Positions 24,877 through 33,971 of a stretch of 47,847 bases of DNA are shown here, in pieces. The translations under genes and the position numbers were made by a program. Below the pieces are notes generated by a model. That model was given only the letters and a program-made list of their open reading frames with translations. It ran no database searches and was not told the origin of the DNA. Within the stretch, counting starts at the first letter, position 1. Every line of letters starts with the position of its first letter. The stretch comes from Fidelibacterota bacterium (GTDB lineage Bacteria; Fidelibacterota; Marinisomatia; Marinisomatales; JAADGP01): positions 1 to 47,847 of the forward strand of contig JALUTR010000154.1 of assembly GCA_027021785.1 (NCBI GenBank), given 5' to 3'.

Positions 24877-27234
24877 ATGAAATCCGAAAAAATCCTGCAC
24901 TTGGAAATTCCACTTTTGCTTCCCGATCTGGAGAATGATCAGGATCAATGTATTGAGCGACTGCTTGAACGGTTGGAAAACCGGCAAGGACTTGAAAAAG
25001 TGCATATCCATCGTGAAAACAGTAATGCGTTTCTCTGTCTCCATTATGATCCCCAGCTTATATCCTTAAACCAGGTCGAACGCTGGGCTGAAATCGAAGG
25101 AGCGGCCGTCACGGAACGATACCACCACGAAACCATGCGGATCACCAACATGGATTGCGGCGATTGTGCCGCCAGCATCGAACATATTCTTGCCCGGCAA
25201 AAGGGTGTTTTGGTCGTTTCCGTCAACTATGCCGCTGAAAGTATGCGGGTGGAGTTCGACAAAACGCTCATTACCAAAGAAGCAATCATAGAACTTGTCC
25301 GTTCCCTGGGATTCGAAGTGATGACGGAGGAACCCCGGAGTTGGATCCGGCAGAACTGGGAACTGGTGCTTGCCCTGCTTTCGGGTTTTTTCCTGCTCGT
25401 CGGTTTTATCGGTGAGAGGTTCCTCGGGCTCCCTCCGTGGTCCGCTATTTCCCTCTATGTACTGGCCTATCTTACCGGCGGCTTTGATGCCACCCTGCAC
25501 GGGGTTAAAGCAGCGCGGCATTTACGTTTCGACATCGACTTTCTCATGGTCGTAGCCGCTATCGGGGCGGCCGTTTTGGGCGAGTGGGCTGAAGGCGCGC
25601 TGCTCCTCTTCCTTTTCAGCATCGGTCATTCCATGGAACATTACGCTATGGGCCGGGCACGAAACGCCATCCGGGCGCTGGGAAAAATCACACCCAAGAC
25701 GGCCAAGGTCAGGCGCGATGGACAGGTAATCGAGGTCCCGGTAAAGGAATTAATCCGCGGAGACCTTGTTATCGTGCGCCCGGGAGAACGAATTCCGATC
25801 GACGGTGAGGTGATCGAGGGACAATCGATGGTGGATCAGAGTCCCATCACCGGTGAAAGCATCCCGGTGGAAAAGGGAGTGGACGACCCGGTCTTTGCCG
25901 GGACCGTAAATGGCGACGGGGCCTTGGAGATTAAAGTTACCAAACTGGCCGGCGATACCACACTGGCCCGCGTGATCCAGATGGTTGAGGAGGCGCAAAC
26001 ACAGAAATCACGCACGCAACAACTTACCGACCGGTTCGAACGGATTTTTGTGCCGGTGGTCCTGATCAGTGTAATATTGGTTATTATCATCCCACCTTTA
26101 ACCGGTCTGCTGGATTTCGGTGACGCCTTTCTCCGCGCCATGACGATGTTGGTCGCCGCGTCTCCCTGCGCCCTGGCGATCGCGACCCCGGCGACGATCC
26201 TCGCCGGAATAGCCCAATCCGCCCGCAAGGGCGTTCTGGTCAAAGGCGGAATCCACCTGGAAAACCTGGGGCGCCTGGATGCCATTGCGTTTGACAAAAC
26301 AGGAACAATCACTTCCGGCAAACCGGAAGTGACGGATATCGTTCCCCTGAACGGAACGGACGAAACCGAGTTAATCCGCATCGCCGCCGCCATGGAAAGT
26401 CTTTCGGGTCATCCCCTGGCCAAGGCCGTGATTTCGTTGGCCCGCGAACGCGACATAACCCTGCCGGAAATCGAAAACCTGCAATCCGTCACCGGAAGAG
26501 GTATTGTTGGATTGTTAAACGGGGAAAAAGTAAGCGTCGGTAATCTTAAACTGTTCGAAGAAGAGGAATCCTTTGCCGTATCCGAGCAAGTGAAGCGCCA
26601 GGTAACCGACCTGGAAGCCGCCGGCAAAACCACCATGCTGGTAATGATGAACGGGAAATTTCTCGGAATTCTGGGACTGGCTGATCGACCACGCCCGGAA
26701 ACCAAAGCGACCCTATCGAAGCTCCGGAAACTGGGGATTAATAAAACAATCATGATTACCGGCGATAATGAGCGCGTGGCGGCGGCCATTGCTCAAGAAG
26801 TGGCGCTTAGCGAATACTACGCCAATTTGCTGCCCGATGATAAAGTTACCGCTATTCGCGAACTGATCGGAAAATACGGCGCGGTTGCCATGGTGGGGGA
26901 TGGAGTCAATGACGCGCCGGCGATGGCTACCTCGACGGTCGGGATTGCCATGGGCAGCGCCGGCACCGATGTGGCGCTCGAAACGGCCGACGTGGCGCTT
27001 ATGGCGGACGATTTGTCCAAGCTGCCGTTTGCCGTGGCTCTCAGTCGGCAGGCCCGCCGGATCATTCGGCAAAATCTGGTCGTTTCACTGGGCGTTATCG
27101 CCATCCTGCTACCCTCAGCTTTACTGGGTTTGGCGGGAATCGGAGTGGCAATCGTTTTTCACGAAGGAAGCACACTAATTGTCGTGGCCAATGCTCTTCG
27201 TTTGTTACGGTTCGACACCGGGAACAGGCAATGA
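24877..27234 (+). CDS. P1B-type metal-transporting ATPase with N-terminal HMA domain
   Basis: This 785-residue heavy-metal ATPase pumps cations across the inner membrane. The first 80 residues look like a degenerate metal-binding fold without CxxC. A second HMA domain follows with C94-GD-C97 in [10 protein letters not shown]. The transmembrane metal site is SPC (S429-P430-C431), the phosphorylated Asp is D473 in [13 protein letters not shown] is present, and helix 8 carries HEGST (H762). SPC plus HEGST is the P1B-4 signature (cobalt, iron or zinc export), yet P1B-4 pumps usually lack an HMA domain. It starts an operon with the parvulin lipoprotein 12 bp downstream. Confidence 0.93.
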   Translation: MKSEKILHLEIPLLLPDLENDQDQCIERLLERLENRQGLEKVHIHRENSNAFLCLHYDPQLISLNQVERWAEIEGAAVTERYHHETMRITNMDCGDCAASIEHILARQKGVLVVSVNYAAESMRVEFDKTLITKEAIIELVRSLGFEVMTEEPRSWIRQNWELVLALLSGFFLLVGFIGERFLGLPPWSAISLYVLAYLTGGFDATLHGVKAARHLRFDIDFLMVVAAIGAAVLGEWAEGALLLFLFSIGHSMEHYAMGRARNAIRALGKITPKTAKVRRDGQVIEVPVKELIRGDLVIVRPGERIPIDGEVIEGQSMVDQSPITGESIPVEKGVDDPVFAGTVNGDGALEIKVTKLAGDTTLARVIQMVEEAQTQKSRTQQLTDRFERIFVPVVLISVILVIIIPPLTGLLDFGDAFLRAMTMLVAASPCALAIATPATILAGIAQSARKGVLVKGGIHLENLGRLDAIAFDKTGTITSGKPEVTDIVPLNGTDETELIRIAAAMESLSGHPLAKAVISLARERDITLPEIENLQSVTGRGIVGLLNGEKVSVGNLKLFEEEESFAVSEQVKRQVTDLEAAGKTTMLVMMNGKFLGILGLADRPRPETKATLSKLRKLGINKTIMITGDNERVAAAIAQEVALSEYYANLLPDDKVTAIRELIGKYGAVAMVGDGVNDAPAMATSTVGIAMGSAGTDVALETADVALMADDLSKLPFAVALSRQARRIIRQNLVVSLGVIAILLPSALLGLAGIGVAIVFHEGSTLIVVANALRLLRFDTGNRQ

Positions 27235-27246
27235 CAGCCGTGAATC

Positions 27247-29202
27247 ATGGACTCCGTAATCAGGGATCATAGTTTAACTAAGCGTCCAACGAAGAAGCCG
27301 GTAATCCCGGCCCCGTTCGCATCTCCATATCTTATAATATTCCTGCTGTTGTCCGGACTTCTTTTCGTCGGTTGTGGCAGTAAGCAGAAAACACCTCCCA
27401 ACTCCAACATCGTAGCCACCTATGACGACAGTGAAATTACTATCGAAGACCTGGAACGCTACTTTGAAGAACGCACCAAAGGGTTAAAAATACCGGTCGG
27501 TGATTCATTGGTCTCCCTCTCGGATCAACTTCCCAAAGATAAGGAAACTTATCGCGGTCTTATCCGGGAAATGGTTCTGGACGAAATGGTTAAACGGAAG
27601 ATCAAAGAAAAACAATTGGACAATCGCGGCAATATTCGTCATGCCCTGGAACATATGGAGGATGAACTCACCCTGCAACAATTGCACGCGGAGATGCATG
27701 AACAGAATCGAATCCCCGTAGGTGAAAATGAAATTCGACAATATTACGATGAAAACCGCAGCCGTTTCGGTGATGAACCGCTGTACAAAGTGCGGGACGA
27801 GATCAAAAACATCCTCGTTTCTCAAAAGGAGGACGAATATGTAACCGGTTATATCAACGAACTAATGGATGCCGCTACTATTACCAGGAATTACGACCTC
27901 CTGCGTGTGCCGGAACCAACCGAACAGGAACTGCTGGCAGCCTACGAACAAAACAAGGAAAATTACCTCGAACCGGAGAAATGGGTGATCGATTTTATCG
28001 AAGTCGCCGATTCCGGCGCCACGGCCCGGACTTCCGCCCAGAAAGCCTGGAACCGTCTCGGTTCCGGTGCAAGTTTCGAATCGGTGGCTGCAACTTTCGG
28101 CCGGGATAAAACCTTCATCAGCACAGATTATATTGTCGGAACGCGCGGGGAAACGTTTGATCGGGCTGTAACCTCCCTAAACCCCGGAGAATTCAGCAAA
28201 CCCATTGAGGAAAACGGTAAATATTTTATTGTGCGACTGAATAAGAAACTCCCGGCGTCTTACGTCCCCTTCGATGACGCGCGGAGTTTGATTCGACGCC
28301 TCTTAATGGATGAACGCGAAAAACAACTTTACGAAGAAAACAAAAACAAAACCCTGTTCACCATGCATGGTCGCCGCTATACATTGGGTGATTTTTACCA
28401 GGAATTCATGGAACTACCATACGCCGATCGGGAAAGACTGCGTACCTACGAAGAGCGGGTTAAATTCGTGGACCGTATGATTGACCGCTTGTTGCTCCTG
28501 GAAGATTCTTACGACCGGATGCTTAACGCCCGGAAAAAGGAAGAAATCGAACACGTACGAGAGGATGTTTTAAAGCAGGTTTTGCACCGCGAGGAAGTGG
28601 ATCAGATGTTGAATGTGAACGAGGAAGATGCAAGGCAGGTGTACGAGGAAAACAAGGAATTGTTCAAAACCCCGGCCCGCGTGAAAATCAGTATTATTGT
28701 TGTGCGCGGTGGCGAAGATGACAACAGCAACCGGAAAGCCAAGGAAAAAATAGACGAGGTTTATGATAAACTCCGCCCCGGTTTCTTTCGAAAAAAGATG
28801 TCTTTTGAAGAGGCGGCCCGACAGTATTCCGAAGATCCGGCCACAGCGCAAAACGGCGGTGAAGTGGACGCCTGGATCAGCGAAACCAATAACCCTTTGT
28901 ACGAACTTTTCAATCACTCATTTCATGAAAATTTCATTGCCTTGAAACCGGGGGAAATCACCGAGCCTTTTACTATCGGTAACGAATATATCATTGTAAA
29001 AGTTCGTGAGCGGCAGGAACCGCAACAACAGTCTTTTGAAGCGATTAAGGAGCATCTTATGGAAGACCTCCGCTTACAAAAACATGAAGAATTGACGGTT
29101 AAAATGTATACCGAAATGATCGACCGGGCCAATCTTGTGATTTACGATCCGGTCCTGGAAAGCATGATCAATAAACAGGAAAAGGGAGATAATATGCAAT
29201 GA
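27247..29202 (+). CDS. Lipoprotein with two parvulin-type peptidyl-prolyl isomerase domains
   Basis: This 651-residue protein has an unusually long N-region, then a lipobox (LLFVGC) with acylated Cys43. It resembles SurA/PrsA-type periplasmic folding factors: an N-terminal helical SurA-like chaperone domain, then two parvulin-like domains. The first (about residues 240-340) includes SLNPGEFSKPIEENGKYFIV; the second (about 470-600) includes RQYSEDPATAQNGGEVDAWI and ALKPGEITEPF. It would fold envelope proteins, anchored to a membrane. It follows the ATPase by 12 bp and its stop overlaps the CDF::HflK start as ATGA, so the chaperone is tied to this metal/HflKC operon. Confidence 0.88.
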   Translation: MDSVIRDHSLTKRPTKKPVIPAPFASPYLIIFLLLSGLLFVGCGSKQKTPPNSNIVATYDDSEITIEDLERYFEERTKGLKIPVGDSLVSLSDQLPKDKETYRGLIREMVLDEMVKRKIKEKQLDNRGNIRHALEHMEDELTLQQLHAEMHEQNRIPVGENEIRQYYDENRSRFGDEPLYKVRDEIKNILVSQKEDEYVTGYINELMDAATITRNYDLLRVPEPTEQELLAAYEQNKENYLEPEKWVIDFIEVADSGATARTSAQKAWNRLGSGASFESVAATFGRDKTFISTDYIVGTRGETFDRAVTSLNPGEFSKPIEENGKYFIVRLNKKLPASYVPFDDARSLIRRLLMDEREKQLYEENKNKTLFTMHGRRYTLGDFYQEFMELPYADRERLRTYEERVKFVDRMIDRLLLLEDSYDRMLNARKKEEIEHVREDVLKQVLHREEVDQMLNVNEEDARQVYEENKELFKTPARVKISIIVVRGGEDDNSNRKAKEKIDEVYDKLRPGFFRKKMSFEEAARQYSEDPATAQNGGEVDAWISETNNPLYELFNHSFHENFIALKPGEITEPFTIGNEYIIVKVRERQEPQQQSFEAIKEHLMEDLRLQKHEELTVKMYTEMIDRANLVIYDPVLESMINKQEKGDNMQ

Positions 29203-30758
29203 ACCGTAAAGAAAAAGCTGTTCTGGTGGCCATGACGGCCAACTTATTGCTGATTGGTTTGAAATTCTTCCTGGCTTCACTTTCCGGTAGTGTAGCCTTA
29301 AAGGCTTCGGCATGGCATTCATTTTCGGACCTTATTCCTTCCCTGGTGGTCCTGGCAGGGCTGATCCTGGCCCGAAAGGAGAATACCGAAGCGACGCTGG
29401 GCATCAGCCGCATCGAAAACATTATCGCCATTATCGTATCCGGTTTTATTTTTTTTGTCGGCGTTGAAATCATCAGGGATGCCCTTTCCCGCAACGTCAT
29501 AGAGTTAAGTAATGTCCCCCTGGTGGCTGTGGTCTCGTTGTTATCAATTGCCATTACCTACTTCATGGCACGTTACCAGATTTTTGTGGGACGCGAAACC
29601 AACTCCCCGGGACTCATTGCCAACGGTACCCACGCCCGCGTCGACATGTACAGTTCGATTGTGGTAGTGGTGGCATTGGCGGGATACATCATGGGTTTCA
29701 CTTCGTTGGACCGGATTGCCGCGGTCATTATTGTTTTATTGATTTTGGGCAACGGCCTGGAAGTGCTTACCAGCGCTATTAAGGCTCTGCGGAAGGGAGG
29801 GTTCCTCGATTTCACTTTCTTTCACAAGGAAACGATCCTTCCCCGGCATGTACGCCGCCTGCTGCCCCGCATTTCGATAGCCGGTGTTTTTCTGGTGATC
29901 ATCATTTATTTCGGATCCGGAATATATTCCGTGGCCTGGAACGAAGAGGGAATTGTAAAACGTTTCGGGAAACCGGTTCGCCAGGTATCGGCCGGACTTC
30001 ACTATCGATTGCCCTGGCCTTTTGAAGCGGTGGATTATGTTCAGGTTTCGGATGTCCGTAAAGAGAAAATACCTTCCTCCCTCATGCTCACTGGCGACGA
30101 GAACCTCATTGAAATCGAAGCGGCAGTCCACTACCGTGTCGAGGATGCCTTTGCCTTTAGGTATAACCTGTCCGACTCCCGGGCCTTGATTCGAAACGTG
30201 GTGGAATCAACCCTGCGTCAACAGATTAATAAAAATAAAATTGATTTCGTCCTCACCAAAGGGAAAGAGTTAATACAGCAACAGGCCCAGCGCGCTTCTC
30301 AGGCGATATTAAACGAGCAGGAAACCGGGGTTCGGATTCTAAATGTTCAATTAATCCGTGCCGTCCCGCCCCAAAACGTAATGGAAGCCTTCCGCGACGT
30401 GGCCAGCGCCCGTGAGGACAAAAACACTTACATAAATGAAGCCCTGGCATACAAATCCGAAATAGTTCCCAAAACCCGTGGTGAGGCTCAAAAAATGATC
30501 GAGGAAGCTCTTTCCTACCGGGACAAAAAAATCCGGACTGCCTCCGGCGATGCCCGGCGCTTTCTCTCCAAACTAAGCGCCTATGAAAAGAGCCGTGATA
30601 TCACCGAAAAACGTCTATACCTTGAGACCATGGAAAAAGTATTGACCAATGTTGATAAAATTGTCCTTGACGAAAACATAGACGTCGATAATACGGAATT
30701 GTGGTTTTGGGGAAACGGTCTCAACGAATCACTGATTAAGGAGGTAAAGAAACCATGA
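29199..30758 (+). CDS. Fusion of a CDF metal transporter membrane domain with an HflK-like band-7 domain
   Basis: Residues 1-197 of this 519-residue protein are a cation diffusion facilitator membrane domain with six helices. The metal-site pairs are intact: H40-xxx-D44 in helix 2 (AWHSFSD) and H145-xxx-D149 in helix 5 (GTHARVD). The usual cytoplasmic CDF C-terminal domain is missing. After a basic linker of about 25 residues, a seventh helix (about 225-243) leads into a band-7/SPFH domain of HflK type, with GIVKRFGKPV, GLHYRLPWPFEAVD and AFRDVASAREDK. The topology works: CDF ends in the cytoplasm, and the extra helix puts band 7 in the periplasm as in HflK. ATGA overlaps join it to both neighbours. 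Confidence 0.9.
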   Translation: MNRKEKAVLVAMTANLLLIGLKFFLASLSGSVALKASAWHSFSDLIPSLVVLAGLILARKENTEATLGISRIENIIAIIVSGFIFFVGVEIIRDALSRNVIELSNVPLVAVVSLLSIAITYFMARYQIFVGRETNSPGLIANGTHARVDMYSSIVVVVALAGYIMGFTSLDRIAAVIIVLLILGNGLEVLTSAIKALRKGGFLDFTFFHKETILPRHVRRLLPRISIAGVFLVIIIYFGSGIYSVAWNEEGIVKRFGKPVRQVSAGLHYRLPWPFEAVDYVQVSDVRKEKIPSSLMLTGDENLIEIEAAVHYRVEDAFAFRYNLSDSRALIRNVVESTLRQQINKNKIDFVLTKGKELIQQQAQRASQAILNEQETGVRILNVQLIRAVPPQNVMEAFRDVASAREDKNTYINEALAYKSEIVPKTRGEAQKMIEEALSYRDKKIRTASGDARRFLSKLSAYEKSRDITEKRLYLETMEKVLTNVDKIVLDENIDVDNTELWFWGNGLNESLIKEVKKP

Positions 30759-31636
30759 AAACTCGAGTGACAATTCTTTCCGTCGTGGCTGTTTTTATTG
30801 CCGTTATTCTTTATTCCATGCTGTTTACCGTTGATCAAACCGAGTACGTGGTGGTTACTCAGTTTGGTCGTCCGGTCCGGGCAGTTTTCAAACCGGGATT
30901 GAACTGGAAATTGCCGGCGCCGATTCAACACGTCCAACGCTACGATAACCGTCTGAAGGTCTATACACCGCGGATAGCGGAGTTTCTCACCAAGGATAAA
31001 AAAAATATCATGGTGGAAAGTTTTGTTACCTGGCGGATTCAGGATCCGATCGTTTATATGAAAACACTGAAAACCTTTACCAACGCTCAGGAGCGACTGA
31101 ATGATGTCGTATTTTCCGAATTGGGTGTCTATCTTGGACGTTACGACCTTGATAACCTGGTAAACGTGGTTGAGGACAGTCTGGAATTACCGAAGATGAT
31201 GACCCAGGTACAGAGAATCGCAGACGATAAATTGAAGGATTACGGCATCCGGTTAACCGATGTTCGGGTTAAGGTCCTCAATTTTCCCGAGAAAAATAAA
31301 CAGAGTGTTTTCCAGCGCATGCGGGCTGAACGCGAAAAAATGGCCCGGCTGTATCGCTCCGAAGGAACCGAGGAATCTTCCAAGATTCGCGCTTTGGCGG
31401 AGAAAGAAAAAACCATGCTTCTATCCGAAGCTTACGAAAAAGCGGAAATCATTAAAGGTGAAGGCGACGCCCAGGCCATTAAAATCTATGCCGACGCCTT
31501 TCAAAAAGACCCCCAATTTTATGATTTTATTCGCTCGCTGCAGGCCTATGAAAAGCTCATCGATGAAAAAACAACGTTGGTTCTGCCGGCGGATGCGGAA
31601 TTGCTGAAGTATTTGCGAAACGCAAAACGGAAATAG
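30755..31636 (+). CDS. hflC: HflC-like SPFH/band-7 protein
   Basis: This 293-residue protein has one N-terminal membrane helix (VTILSVVAVFIAVILYSMLF) and a periplasmic band-7 domain. Landmarks are EYVVVTQFGRPVRAVFKPGL, LNWKLPAPIQHVQRYDNR, RIQDPIVYMKT and the coiled-coil RSEGTEESSKIRALAEKE, all HflC-typical. HflK and HflC form a large cage that surrounds and restrains the FtsH protease in E. coli. No ftsH gene lies in this window. It overlaps the CDF::HflK stop as ATGA and precedes a second hflK by 13 bp. Confidence 0.92.
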   Translation: MKTRVTILSVVAVFIAVILYSMLFTVDQTEYVVVTQFGRPVRAVFKPGLNWKLPAPIQHVQRYDNRLKVYTPRIAEFLTKDKKNIMVESFVTWRIQDPIVYMKTLKTFTNAQERLNDVVFSELGVYLGRYDLDNLVNVVEDSLELPKMMTQVQRIADDKLKDYGIRLTDVRVKVLNFPEKNKQSVFQRMRAEREKMARLYRSEGTEESSKIRALAEKEKTMLLSEAYEKAEIIKGEGDAQAIKIYADAFQKDPQFYDFIRSLQAYEKLIDEKTTLVLPADAELLKYLRNAKRK

Positions 31637-31649
31637 CGGGAGACACGAA

Positions 31650-32783
31650 ATGGAAGGCAGCCAAACAAAACAACCAACCGGAAGAAAACGGTTTTGGAAC
31701 AAAACCGGCCTGGAAAAAATCCGGCAGAAACTTAAGTCCCTGTTACAACTTTCGGTCAGGGGTCTCCGAACGGCATACTCGAAGATCCAAATCTTTCTCA
31801 ACCATTTGCGGGGCGTTGTAGGAATTAAGGATGATCTTCATAAGGCCTTCGGACACTTACGTTGGCGCCGCGTAATGGCGCTTATCACGCTGGTTTTGCT
31901 ACTTCTCTATTTTTCGTCCGGGTTTTATATGGTTAATCCGGGGGAAGAGGCGGTTGAACGGTTATTCGGCCGTGTTGTGACCGAAGGAATTACCGAAGGG
32001 TTGCATTATCGTCTTCCCCGGCCTTTTCAGCAGGTGGACAAGGTTAATGTATCGGAGATACATCGTGAAGGTATCGGGTTGCTTTTACCGGAGCACACCG
32101 GGGTACACTCTTCTCCGAAGAAAATTCAGATTTTAACCGGGGATGAAAATATAATCGACGTACAACTGGTAATCCAGTACCGCATCAGCGACCCGGCCAA
32201 ATATTTATTCAACATCGACTATCGGCCATACCAGATAATTAATGAAGTTACCCGTTACGCCGTAACCCGGATAGGCAGCAATATGTTGGTTGACGAGATG
32301 CTCACTATTGCCAAGGAAGAAATACAGCGCCGGGTACAAGCCGAAACTCAGATGTTATTGGATTCGTACCGGAGCGGACTTTCCATCGTGAATGTAAATA
32401 TCAAGAAAATGTACCCACCCGATGAGGTCGCCGACGCCTTCCGTGATGTAGCCAGCGCCCGTGAGGACAAATCGCGCGCAATCAATAATGCCCAGGGGTA
32501 CCGAAACAGTCTGCTTCCGCCTGCCAAAGGTGAGGCCGCGCGGTTAATTCGCCAGGCTGAAGGGTACAAAGCCGAAGTCATCAACCGAGCCCGGGGTGAA
32601 ACCGACCGGTTCCTGCAAATGCTGGCGGAATATCAAAAGACCGGTGGCAACACATCCTCGGATGTCACCCGTGAACGGCTGTACCTGGAAACGATGGAAA
32701 AAATCTTCCCTAAATTGAAGAAATATATCCTGAATTCGGAGAATAAAGGCAAAGTCAACTTACGCTTTTTTAACAAACGATAA
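31650..32783 (+). CDS. hflK: HflK-like SPFH/band-7 protein (free-standing)
   Basis: This 377-residue protein has a basic cytoplasmic N-extension of about 75 residues, one membrane helix (VMALITLVLLLLYFSSGFY), and a periplasmic band-7 domain of HflK type: GEEAVERLFGRVV, GLHYRLPRPFQQVDKV, ILTGDENIIDVQLVIQYRI and DAFRDVASAREDK. Its band-7 part resembles that of the CDF fusion upstream, so the operon has two HflK-type proteins around one HflC. The N-extension is coiled-coil or amphipathic in look, with no CDF helices. It is the last gene of the ATPase-led operon. Confidence 0.9.
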   Translation: MEGSQTKQPTGRKRFWNKTGLEKIRQKLKSLLQLSVRGLRTAYSKIQIFLNHLRGVVGIKDDLHKAFGHLRWRRVMALITLVLLLLYFSSGFYMVNPGEEAVERLFGRVVTEGITEGLHYRLPRPFQQVDKVNVSEIHREGIGLLLPEHTGVHSSPKKIQILTGDENIIDVQLVIQYRISDPAKYLFNIDYRPYQIINEVTRYAVTRIGSNMLVDEMLTIAKEEIQRRVQAETQMLLDSYRSGLSIVNVNIKKMYPPDEVADAFRDVASAREDKSRAINNAQGYRNSLLPPAKGEAARLIRQAEGYKAEVINRARGETDRFLQMLAEYQKTGGNTSSDVTRERLYLETMEKIFPKLKKYILNSENKGKVNLRFFNKR

Positions 32784-33350
32784 GATCCGGCCCTACAGTT
32801 TTGCCGTCCGCCGTATTTTTATGGAAAATACCGAATCCGATTCTTTGAAGAAAAAAGAACTATAGAACTTTTTCAGACCATTCCCGGGGGAGTCGCAAAT
32901 GACTCGTTCATGCGCACGGAACCTGCTGAATCGCCGAAACTGATTTTTAACGATCCCGTGTAAAGTAAAACAATCGTTTCTCCGGAGGTTGTTACCAACG
33001 TCAGGAACTTTTGATAATCAATAATATAAGAAAATCCTCACTAATCTTCAGCATGGGGTCCCATTGCGGCGGAATCGCAACAACAAAATGAGAATTTTTA
33101 CGGAATTATTATTTTTAATTTTCCCCGTTTAATGGTACTCAAAAGTCCGCTATATCTACCTTACCGATAGAGTTCTTTATTTTTTCTATCCTGACATTTA
33201 ATCCTTATTTGTCTCTCCCTCCCCATGTTGTGTAAATGGAAGGCATGACCCGGGTGGATTTTTAAATTCCCGGAATGAACATGATGGGAAGGAACAATTT
33301 TCCAGCCGGATGAAATCCGAACCACAAATAATTTGCGTGGAAAAATCCAG
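32784..33350. other. Gene-free stretch before the ArsR regulator
   Basis: I see no credible gene, strong hairpin or repeat in this 567-bp stretch. Small open frames on either strand have no ribosome binding site or family-like sequence. The operon upstream presumably ends here, without a clear intrinsic terminator. Confidence 0.5.
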
Positions 33351-33398
33351 TTGGGAATTTTGTTAAAAATACATATATTACATGTGAACATGTGTTCA
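33351..33398 (+). promoter_or_regulatory. Promoter and ArsR/SmtB-type operator for the CadC-like regulator
   Basis: A sigma70-like promoter TTGGGA (33351-33356) - 17 nt - TATATT (33374-33379) is followed by the inverted repeat TGAACA-TG-TGTTCA (33385-33398). This 6-2-6 arrangement is the core of the 12-2-12 operators bound by SmtB, CadC and relatives. Its position just after the -10 box, about 28 bp before the start codon, suits autorepression relieved by metal. Confidence 0.75.
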
Positions 33399-33425
33399 AT
33401 CGTTTGTTAATGGGGAGAATTATTA

Positions 33426-33785
33426 ATGCCTGAAACCGGTATGTGTGCCTGCGAAACTGTCTATGTCGACAAGGAAAAAGTGCAGGCAGTTCAAGATAAC
33501 ATATCCCCCGACGAAACCTTACATGTGCTTGCGAATACGTTCAAACTCCTGGGAGAGCCAACCCGTCTGAAAATCCTGCTGGCCCTTTCAATAGAAGAAT
33601 TATGCGTCTGCGACATCGCGTCACTTTTGGGCATTACCCGGTCCGCCATCTCACACCAGTTACGACTGCTGAAAAATTCACGCCTGGTCAAATTTCGCCG
33701 GGCCGGCAAGATGGTGTACTATTCACTTGATGATCAACATGTGAAACACCTCCTGCGAGACGGACTGGAGCATTTACGTGATTGA
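33426..33785 (+). CDS. CadC-like ArsR/SmtB metal-sensing repressor
   Basis: This 119-residue winged-helix repressor has the ArsR signature LLGEPTRLKILLAL and the ISHQLRLLKNSRLV recognition helix. Metal ligands match Staphylococcus CadC closely. An N-terminal pair (C7, C9) and the ELCVCD motif (C60, C62) form the alpha-3N thiolate site for Cd/Pb. The alpha-5 site D103, H105, H116, D119 corresponds to the zinc site of SmtB/CadC, with the last Glu replaced by Asp. It should derepress in Cd, Pb or Zn excess. A matching operator lies upstream, and the Lol-like transport cluster follows about 190 bp later, a likely target. Confidence 0.92.
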   Translation: MPETGMCACETVYVDKEKVQAVQDNISPDETLHVLANTFKLLGEPTRLKILLALSIEELCVCDIASLLGITRSAISHQLRLLKNSRLVKFRRAGKMVYYSLDDQHVKHLLRDGLEHLRD

Positions 33786-33971
33786 TTCCGCATCAGGCAT
33801 TACCCGGCCGTTCCCCCCGGACAGGTTCGGCAACCCTTATGCCGCAAGCGGCACAATGAAGGATAAGATTTGGTGGAAATATTTTCAGATGAAATAGTAC
33901 GACGACCATCCCCGGTTGTCGAAAAAACAGTTACGACATTACCAACCGTGAAGTTTAACCGGAGTACTGAA

